DNA from: Mesocentrotus franciscanus
Lineage: Eukaryota; Echinodermata; Echinoidea; Camarodonta; Strongylocentrotidae
NCBI GenBank assembly: GCA_037976565.1
Contig: CP137666.1
Location: 53,285,271 to 53,349,270, forward strand
DNA length: 64,000 bases
Reading direction: 5' to 3'
Shown: in pieces, positions 54,885 through 64,000 of the stretch
Numbering within the stretch: the stretch's first letter is position 1
Layout: the number at the start of each line of letters is the position of its first letter
Position numbers and translations under genes: made by a program
Notes under the pieces: generated by a model
Databases searched by the model: none
The model's input: only the letters and a program-made list of their open reading frames with translations
Told to the model about the DNA's origin: nothing

Positions 54885-55500
54885 ATTATAGTGGCGTAAT
54901 GAGCAAAAACATCGGGGGGGGGCTAAAGTAATTACGTTCAGGTAGAGCAAAGCGAGCGAAGCAAGTGGAGCGTAAATTGGCGTGGGGTCCAGGGGCAAAG
55001 CCCCGGCGGCGGTAAAGGGGTGGAGCCCCATGAAGCTCAGGGGTTTTAGGCATTTAATTAAGGTCAGATGAGCATCCCCCGGAAGCTCAGGTGTTTAAGG
55101 CATTTAATTACGGTCAGATGAGCATATTTTAATACCTTATTTGTGACACTGGCATCCAGGTCACTAATTGGAGTGGGGTCCAGAGGGCGGAGCCCCCAGA
55201 AGCTCAGGGGTTTTAGGCATTAAATTACGATCAGATGAGCAATCAGGGGCCGCCTTAGGGCCCTTGGTGGGGTCCAGGGGGCAGAGCCCCCGGAAGCTCA
55301 GGCATTTTAGGCATTTAATTACGGTCAGATGAGCAACCAGGAGCCCGCCTGAGGGCCCTTGGTGGGGTCCAGAGGGCAGAGCCCCCTGAAGCTCAGGGAA
55401 AAATCATGCCATTTCAGCAACATTTGTAAATCACTGGTATCGAATTAGAAATAAACCGTGTTTGAATTTTATTGGGGGACTGCCCCCCAAGCCCCCCTCA
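54885..55500 (-). repeat. GC-rich repeat family, copy 4
   Basis: Starts AGTGGCGTAATGAGCAAAAA (also the outer edge of the 23.8-24.3 kb copy), then about five tandem units with GAAGCTCAGGGGTTTTAGGC, ATTTAATTACGGTCAGATGA and GGGGTCCAGGGGGCAGAGCC. Confidence 0.85.
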
Positions 55501-55668
55501 TGATAATGGTAAATGAATGATTTGCTTGATGTAAATCATGTAACACTTGCACTTTTTAAAGAGGAAATAAGTGTATTAATTTACTCATGATAATAGTAAA
55601 TGAATGGCTTGCTTGATGTAACACTTGCACCTTTTAAAGAGGAAATAAGTATATTAATTTTGTCAGAT
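55500..55668. repeat. ~85-bp tandem duplication
   Basis: ATGATAATGGTAAATGAATG ... CTTTTTAAAGAGGAAATAAG occurs twice in a row; the second copy lacks a TAAATCATG stretch. Confidence 0.9.
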
Positions 55669-58600
55669 ATGTTTACTATTTTTTTGGATAGATTTAAGCT
55701 ATTACTTTATCCACATCACTCGGGAAACTTGTAGTGGCCCAGGTAGTTGTCCGGTGGTAATTGTCCATAAGGTATAGTAGTTTAGAAGGTAGTTGTCATA
55801 AAATCATAATATGAATATATGTTGCATTAGATAGAAATTATTGCATCAATGAATGTTGCTTGATTACTTTTAAATTGTAGATTAACAAAATTTAATAAAT
55901 CAGACCGGTCAGTTATTGGCATTTTATTCGATGACAGCATCCACTCGACTGCTTATGTCTTTTCCCCTTCTTTCAGGCAAAATGTGCCGAAAGAATCTCC
56001 CTCTAGAGGCGGACTGGGACTAAAATTTGCCCGCAGAGTTAAGGAGCAAAGTGCTTGATTCTATTCAGTACAATTTGACATAGTGTAATCTCGAATATTG
56101 TTATTTTCTTCAGGTACAATTCAGTGTCGAATAATTTCTTCAACACATTATTTTGTTGTGAAAATTGTATTGCTTTTTCGAGATGAAAAGAATATATTAA
56201 GGATTATGTAAAAGCATCTATTGATCACCTTCATCTGTTTGACGAAACAGAATAGATGAGCGTGCTAGGTAATTGTCAAATTTATTATTCATGTGTTAAT
56301 TACACAGAAATCTTGTTTCACCATCATCCTCATCAGCAGCACCATCATAAAAAATGGATGCTGAAGATAATTTTTCTCATCAATCACACATAGACAACAG
56401 ATATGAAATGCGACTTCCAAAAATAAAACACAAAAAATGTTGATGTTTTTAAGATAATGTCCTTTTTAATATCTTTGTACTGAATGGGCCAAATTCTCAT
56501 CTGTGGAATACATGTAATAACACAGAAAAGAGACCTATTAGACAGCTATTGGAACATTTAATACCATTGCTTTACATAATCCTCCAATAGTTTTGTCAGT
56601 AATATACATATACATTTAATTGTCATCTATAAATCATCTGTTCATTAGTCAGCACAAGAGCCATTGATGGTCACAGTGAGAGCATGGAAAGAACATGGAG
56701 GCCGACAGCTAAACAATTTGTCAAACTTTTAATTTTCACAATTACACATCTTGTTGAATGCATATAACTGTCCCCCAATAGCAAGACCTCCCTCACAGTA
56801 TTACCAACCATCCAATAGTTAATGATACACATAGTAGTATAGACTTCATCTAGGCATAGACATACTGTGTACATAGATACATTTCAGAAAGGCGATTTGG
56901 TAACGGATGTCAGTAAATCTCTCTGTATATAGTAGTCTACATTCCACAAGTCCAATATAAAAACAATGGGAATATACAATATAACAATCCTGGTCACATG
57001 TATTGGTATAGTAAGAAGTTTGTCTGTTGAGAACCAAAAGGGCGTTAACTCAGTGTTAAAGTATATGAGTTAATAATGCCCTTCTGGCTTTCAGCATACA
57101 GTTAGTAATGTCTAATGATATGAGACATAGCTTATTATGTCATCATTATCTTCATCACAGTCATCTACCCTCTTAATTTGTCCTTAATACTGACCTGATA
57201 AATACATACTATATCTCAAAATAGGATACATTAGTTTTACTAATTGCCTGGAAAGAAACCAGAAGACCAAAATATCTTTGACATGTCAAATGCAGAAATC
57301 TAAAATAATTCATGATATCAATTAAGTATGGATGAATTATCAAAACAAGAGAAAGAGAGAAGAAAGAGCCTTTGGTCCAATTTTGTACCATTAACTCTCT
57401 AAATTCTCATCATCAAAATTTCCATGATTATAATTCTTATGATCACAGTTCTCATGATTTAAGATTGATTTTAAGCAAAGGAAACATCACATGATTTTAA
57501 CTCACCAGATGAAATTTACAATGCTATTCGCTGACAATTAATTAATTGTATGTTTTAATTGATACCACTTAATATTTTGAATAAAAATTAAACATTGCAT
57601 CTATGAAAAAAGGAGGTTTATGACAAGACAAGAACACAGCATTTCAATTATGCTACAGGGATATTTATCATAAAATTTCACAACATATTCGCCTTTAAAG
57701 TACTTAAACTTTATACAGAGAAACTGTCGGGTTTATGAAAGATACTACATTATTATTTGCATGATGGGTTTTGACCCAAACAGAAAAATCAGTGTATCTT
57801 ATGCTATGCGCAAAAGTACCCGGATGACCATGCAGTATTTCCCCATATCTAATGGTTTGGGAAAAACAGTGAGTACGCGTTTCAATACACAAAGGCTATA
57901 ACAATGGATGTATGCACACAGCCCTTGAAAATTGCTTGGGTGATGACGAAAATGTTTTACTCCCTGTGTTTAATCTTGAAGTTAATTAAAGAGCATGAGG
58001 ATGAGATGGGGGAAATTGAGGTACTGGTAGATATCATACAATTAATATTATATGCTCATCAGCTCGTGGGATATACTCTTGTATCCCACTCAAGGCCATT
58101 CAATATTATATAAATATCCTTATTCCTTAGGGCCTCTAAATGATCGATGTAATAATTTTTGATTTAATATTTCATATTGGAAGTGCAAGAATCCTTCATG
58201 CATGCACCATTTAACTTGCAGTAAAAATCAAACAATAGTGTGTTTACAATTACATTAATAGTTTGTTGCTTAAATTAACAAATATTGTAATTCCTGTGAA
58301 TTTAAATTGCATATTAATTTAATCAAATCTTACAAAGACATAAATAATGTTAACTTCAATAATGCTGGTGGATAGCGTGGATAAGTAGATGTTGATAAGT
58401 AGACATTGGTAAGTCTTTCAGTGGAAAAGTCATCTGGTAAATTTTGTGGTGGTATTCCAAAATTTCAATATCAATTCAATTGTTAATTTCAAAGAAAACA
58501 TCATGATTATGAGGCAACATTAAACATCAATACTTATAAAGGATGATTTAGGTTCACCACAACTAAATTCAGAGAAAGAAGAATATACCGGATATATAAT

Positions 58601-59190
58601 TGTCGTCATCTGATGTATTTGTTCACATAATGAAAGACTTAACTATGGTTGTAATATATCATAACATATTCATATACAAGGAAAAAGTGATCGCATGGTC
58701 CACAAATCATTTGAGTCGTAATAATAAAGGAATATTTGAACAAATCCGATGTATGCATTAAGATAGTAACAAGTCTCTGGAAAAGTGAATAAATAACAGT
58801 ATCAACAATAATCTATATTGATCTTAGTTTCTTGTATATCTCAATAATTTCTGATGAGGAAAACAAAAATGTACAATATCTGGAATGTTACAGCATTTTT
58901 GACATTCAAACAAATCAAACAAAACTCATGATTGCGCAATGCTAAAGTAAAGTGATTAAAACTACCTCCAAAATAACTAAATATATACGTACATGTATGA
59001 TAAATATATATACTCTGTATTTATCTTCAGATATCATGTAGTATACACATTATATTTTTCCATTTCATGCACGTTATATTATCATATTATCCCACAGAAA
59101 AACTGATACATGGAATGAGCTTTAGCATATTCTTACATCAACTCTTTGTTTATCGGGACGACTGCCACACTGGTTGATGTTATGTTTCAT
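55669..59190. other. No gene recognised
   Basis: AT-rich sequence; short open frames on both strands without domains. It could include a long 3'UTR or intron of an unseen gene. An (AC)/(AT)-poor unique stretch; nothing repeated was noticed. Confidence 0.4.
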
Positions 59191-59203
59191 GTTTAATGTT
59201 TCA

Positions 59204-59224
59204 TGTGTGTGTGTGTGTGTGTGT
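59204..59224. repeat. (GT)n microsatellite
   Basis: About ten GT units. Confidence 0.95.
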
Positions 59225-59660
59225 GACAAAAGTTAACTAAAGGTGTCCATTGCATGTCCCAAAGGTTGGCTACAGTGGGTAAAGAGTTAAAAGCAAGACT
59301 GGCCCTCTCTCAATGCATGATGGCTAGCATAATTTTTGACGAGTGTTGAGCAACACAGAATGAAACTATACCAATTTACTCCAAGATCCACCGAACAATA
59401 TTCTAATGAGCATAGCACCTAATGCCATGTTTGAGCTTTGTCTTAATTCAAACAAATTGGACTGAGTAGTAGTTGTTGCTTTGGTATTTTAAACTTGACA
59501 ATGGACCCAGCTTAAACCAATCATCGGGTTTAGAAAACAGGCAATAGTGACAAAATATCAAACTCAGATATCATGTATGACAGCATCTCTATGTGAATCA
59601 GCCGTAGTGCCTGATCAAATTGGCAACACTTATATTTACTTTAGATTGTTGAAAATGATA

Positions 59661-59735
59661 ATGTGTGTGTGTGTGTGGGGGGAGAGAGAGAGAGAGAGAG
59701 GGCGGGAGGAAGCAAAAAGGGAAAGAGAGAAAAGG
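59661..59735. repeat. (GT)n then (GA)n microsatellite
   Basis: TGTGTGTGTGTGTGG then GAGAGAGAGAGAGAGAG and purine-rich sequence. Confidence 0.95.
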
Positions 59736-59894
59736 ATAGGTATAAAAGAAAAAACTAGAAAAGTCAACGCAAAGCGTAGCATCCCCTCGCAGGGTACAAA
59801 TGGCCTATACGTCAGAACAAGTTACCTCCATTAGACTATACTATTATATTACTAGGCAAGGAAGTTAACCACATTTTCACATATATAATTAGGT

Positions 59895-60720
59895 GTTTTT
59901 GCATACTCAATGAGCTATGACCTTTCACCTTTGACCTACATACTCAAATTGAACTTAGGGTGTGTTTTGATACCATGTACCTTCATATCAAATTTCATTA
60001 AAATCTGTCAAACATTACTAAAGTTATCGATCGGAAACCAGATTCGCATATTTAATGAGCTATGACCTTTGACCTACATACTCGGAAATGGAAATTGAAA
60101 TTAGGCTGTGTTTTGATACCATGTACCTTCATATCAAATTTGATTAAAATCCGTCAAACATTATTAAAATTATCGAACGGAAACCAGATTCGCATATTTA
60201 ATGAGCTATGACCTTTGACCTACATACTCGGAAATTGAACTTAGGCTGTGTTTTGATACCATGTACCTTCATATCAAATTTGATTAAAATCCGTCAAACA
60301 TTATTAAAGTTATCGAACGAAAACCAGATTGGCATATTTAATGAGCTATGACCTTTGACCTACATACTGCGAAACCGAACATAGCCTGTATTTTGATACC
60401 ATGAACCTCATATCAAACTTCATTAAAATCCGTCAAACATTACTGAAGTTATCGATTGGAAACCAGATGTGTATTTTTTCGCATATTTAATGAGCTATGA
60501 GCTATGACCTTTGACCTACATACTCCGAAATCGAACTTAGCCTGTATTTTGATACCATGTACCTTCATATCAAACTTCATTAAATCCCTCAAACATTACT
60601 GAAGTCATTGATCGGAAACCAAATTTGTTACGAACAGACGCACGGAAGGAAGTAAGGTAGGACGGACAGCGGCGTTTCTATATCCCCTCCCCCTTCGTCG
60701 GCGAGGGGATAACAAAATTG
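59895..60720 (+). repeat. ~145-bp tandem repeat with TGACCTTTGACCT, five copies
   Basis: Units start (TGAGCTATGACC) at 59911, 60056, 60202, 60342 and 60491; each has ACATACTC, TTTTGATACCATGTACCTTC and AATCCGTCAAACATTA. The array ends in ACAGACGCACGGAAGG and a TATATCCCCTCCCCC / GGCGAGGGGATA hairpin-like end. Confidence 0.9.
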
Positions 60721-60721
60721 A

Positions 60722-60860
60722 AGGAGATAGAAAAAGAGAGAAAAAGAGGAGAAAAGGGGAAAAAGAAAGGGGAAAACCGAGAGAGATGTAAACAAAAATT
60801 AAAATAAATAAAGAAGACAAATGAGAAAGAGGAACTGAAGGAAAGATTGGAAATGTGACA
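60722..60860. repeat. Purine-rich tract
   Basis: GGAGATAGAAAAAGAGAG-like sequence; minus-strand Phe/Ser-rich frames are artefacts. Confidence 0.9.
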
Positions 60861-60995
60861 AAGAGATATAGAGAATAATCCTGTATATAAAAACCAACAT
60901 CCCTTCATGTCAGTGTTCCATTTTCAATCTGGACATAAAATATGGCAAGCCATCTTTAAATGTCTAATTACAAATATTTTCCAAAAGTATCTTAA

Positions 60996-61495
60996 NNNNN
61001 NNNNNNNNNNNNNNNNNNNNNNNNNNNNNNNNNNNNNNNNNNNNNNNNNNNNNNNNNNNNNNNNNNNNNNNNNNNNNNNNNNNNNNNNNNNNNNNNNNNN
61101 NNNNNNNNNNNNNNNNNNNNNNNNNNNNNNNNNNNNNNNNNNNNNNNNNNNNNNNNNNNNNNNNNNNNNNNNNNNNNNNNNNNNNNNNNNNNNNNNNNNN
61201 NNNNNNNNNNNNNNNNNNNNNNNNNNNNNNNNNNNNNNNNNNNNNNNNNNNNNNNNNNNNNNNNNNNNNNNNNNNNNNNNNNNNNNNNNNNNNNNNNNNN
61301 NNNNNNNNNNNNNNNNNNNNNNNNNNNNNNNNNNNNNNNNNNNNNNNNNNNNNNNNNNNNNNNNNNNNNNNNNNNNNNNNNNNNNNNNNNNNNNNNNNNN
61401 NNNNNNNNNNNNNNNNNNNNNNNNNNNNNNNNNNNNNNNNNNNNNNNNNNNNNNNNNNNNNNNNNNNNNNNNNNNNNNNNNNNNNNNNNNNNNNN
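60996..61495. other. Assembly gap, 500 N
   Basis: 500 N, the same length as the first gap. Confidence 1.
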
Positions 61496-63585
61496 TGTAA
61501 ATTTGGACTCTTTTTATTCACAAAAAGAATTGGCAATCTCTTCTTAAAGGCATTGTTTAACAATGCCAAATCTGAGATGCAAGGCCCTACGTGTTATCAG
61601 CATCTGTGATATGGTGTAATATTGAAGCCCTATTGAAATTGCGCTTCAAAATGATCATGAAGTGCCTCAAAAAAGTAAAAAATTTTGAGTGACCGGTTTT
61701 ACTATACTCATTTTCCCAAAGACTGTAGTGTTATAAACAGCGTTGGGAAAGCGGTTCATAAATATCTTGATAATCAGACGCGCGATTGGCTTGTAAACGT
61801 CATGGGATTCCTGACTGACTGACCTAAAGGTTTAAATAAAATGTAATATCAGGCCCAGCACAGTTTCATTGTGCTACATGTACTGTACATGTACTTCCTT
61901 ATGAAATGCACAATAACTTTTATGCTGTAACCGAAGGAACAAAATGATACACACTACACCTGTACATGCAATATACAATGTATAGTTTAACGAGACGAAG
62001 AACCAATTTCAGTTTTTCGTTGTGTTTACCGGTAGTTGCTTACGTAATAGCAACTTCTGATGAAACACCTGAATGTTAGAAAAATCAATGATTTTTGCTT
62101 GCAGTGTAAATGCAGCTACATGATTGTGATGGTGCTGCTAAATATATTCCAAAGTGTTAACAAGAAATGATTACTTGTAATCACTATTTGACCTAATGTG
62201 CATGTACATCTCTACACATCTACAATGTACAGATGGTAGTCGTGTAACAAGAGCATTGTTCTCTGTGATCAAGTACTTCTCAAACATCCGTGCCCTCAAG
62301 TCACTCTAAGTGAAAGACCCTTGTAATAAGTACAATGCAAATAGCAATATTTAGTTGTTGCTAAGGACACCATCCGAATCAGACATTTTAAAGTAATGTC
62401 TCATTGTCTGAGTGTGATGTTGCTTATTTATTTGTCTATTCAGTGGTTATTTGCTGTACAGACAAATGAAAGCAAATTTTCCAGTCAAACGATACTGCAT
62501 TAATATAGATAAAAATAGTTTAGATACATGTATATTCACGAGAGAAAAAGAGCATTCAGTTTTTCAGACTACAGTGTGGTAGGAGAGGAAAGGGAAGAGA
62601 AAGGATATGCATGTTTGAACACAAAATTACTGATGATGTGTAACACACAAGACATTTTTTTTTAATGCAATAATTGCAGGTAGACACAGTTTCAGTTTAT
62701 TTATCAATTTTCTATAATATGCAGTACATTGGCGATGAAATAAATGAAAGTGTTTAGTAGACACTTCCTCTATTGAAAAAACAAGCCGTGCATAAGGGCT
62801 ACTATTGATGTCCAGACTCTATAAAGCAATATATTGATTTGTGTTACTTTGTTCATGCATCGTATGGTTTTAAAGAATTAATCCCACTCTGAAGACTGCA
62901 AGTTGTAAACCCCCATTGTAATAGATACAGTATGTAACCACAACACACATACCTGTACATACAGGTTTATCATGGATGCAACATTCACAGTACATTATTT
63001 GTTTCTTAAATTATGCTGTTCACACACCTCATGTATTAAATGTATAGAATCACTTGTGTTCATTTTGCTTTAAAATGAAATGAAGCTTAAACAATAGGTA
63101 GAGAAAGGTTTAAAAATGTCAGTTTTAGGTAAACATGTAGGTCACTTTGACCAGTATGAGGGTCACACTCACAAGCAAGAATTTTTAGACAGGGCATTAA
63201 GACCAGTGACTAGGGCAGTGAAAAAAATACACCTGTAAGGATATCAATGCTGTAGCTCTAGAAAGCTCCACAAAAAAGCTCTGGGGAAAAAAGAAAACTA
63301 ACTCTGGTATTTAAAGAAAAACAAACAAAACAAACAAAACAAAACAAAAACTATGAAATAAATGCCATTCACTGTACAGAAATTTTGCTTGTACCTGTAC
63401 TATACAAATATTAAATCCAAATAGGGCTCCTTTAACAGGATTGGAGCATTTTACAGCAAAGTGCCTAGTTGCCCTGGGTACTTGTACACTGTAGTTCCAG
63501 ATTTCACAAATAGAAAGACCAACATTTTGTATCTCCATGAAAAATAATTTTACATGATCATCTTTGTGCCAGTAATTCCGTTTAC
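61496..63585. other. No gene recognised
   Basis: AT-rich; includes CTACATGTACTGTACATGTA palindromic words at about 61876 and an (AAAAC)n stretch at 63316-63350. The minus-strand frame at 63311-63628 has no known domain. Confidence 0.4.
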
Positions 63586-63587
63586 AC

Positions 63588-63925
63588 TTAAAGGTAAAGA
63601 CCAGTTTTGAAAGCGGCCCCTCTCTCAAAAAATGAAAAGGAAAGCTCTCATTACATCATGTGAAAGAATATGTTTTGACTAATACCTGATGATACAAATT
63701 TTGCCGGGAAACCGCCTACTTATTGATATATTTGGTAAATTATTATATCTATTGGGACCAAATAGATATCGCGCACATGGTCTCGTAGTCCCATATACAT
63801 CTTTCTTGCAGTACACACCAATACTTATGCTAGATGATCAACGGTTCAACCTTTTCTGATCGATTCCACAACGTTTCTTTCACAATGCAATCGCATGACC
63901 AGAACTGGCCTTTATCTTTAATATT
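63588..63925. repeat. MITE-like repeat, full-length copy
   Basis: Ends TTAAAGGTAAAGACCAGTTT and, inverted, AACTGGCCTTTATCTTTAA (about 22 bp, a few mismatches). Internal sequence matches 11205-11393 and 13194-13310, which shows those two as halves of one element. Confidence 0.75.
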
Positions 63926-64000
63926 TGTTAGCTTTATCTTACTAAGACACTCTAGTGAGGGCATGTTTGCCCCACAATACATGTATGTATGTGTGTTCAC

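Overview
The window is non-coding-dominated animal genomic DNA: spliced genes with GT/AG introns, LINEs, LTR and tyrosine-recombinase retrotransposons, MITE-like elements, satellites and two 500-bp runs of N (assembly gaps). The mix (DIRS/Ngaro-type element, foldback-type DNA transposons, Gypsy families, a TGACCTTTGACCT tandem family) points to a marine invertebrate, most likely a deuterostome such as an echinoderm or hemichordate. No base proves the species.

Layout. 1-9.4 kb: the end of a LINE; a small unrecognised two-exon gene (941-2218, poly(A) signal 2492); a GAT/GGT repeat; then a DIRS/Ngaro-type retrotransposon (gag, RT, RNase H, tyrosine recombinase, about 4.6-9.4 kb) whose gag is interrupted by a 956-bp DNA element made of some 30 tandem palindromes. 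9.4-16.6 kb: purine-rich repeats, a LINE lying inside a MITE-like repeat, a GC-rich repeat family, an inverted copy of the DIRS terminal repeat and a 51-bp tandem array. 16.6-31.8 kb: one 15.1-kb element with 182-bp terminal inverted repeats (98% identical), inverted subterminal tandem arms, a 6-bp target duplication and no recognisable coding capacity; it carries a nested 2.4-kb element, other MITE-like elements and a 110-bp EcoRI/HindIII satellite. 34.4-54.7 kb: a host gene for an NmrA-like (NMRAL1/HSCARG-type) NAD(P)-binding protein in five visible exons, whose 15.4-kb second intron holds a three-level nest: a CR1/L2-type LINE, interrupted in ORF1 by Gypsy element A, itself interrupted by Gypsy element B. 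54.9-64 kb: more repeats, including a tandem array carrying a perfect DR1-type motif in each copy, a second gap and a full-length copy of the MITE split at 11-13 kb.

A cross-cutting observation: the reading-frame breaks in the DIRS element, the LINE, Gypsy B and the host gene mostly have the same sense, one base missing, and many lie at short homopolymers. Since two of the LTR elements have identical LTRs, part of the apparent decay is probably base-calling error rather than mutation.

The best candidate for something undescribed is the pair of DNA elements at 4746-5701 and 16632-31777: both begin TATGG, end CCATA and are flanked by perfect 6-bp duplications, yet one is a palindrome array and the other a 15-kb foldback structure.
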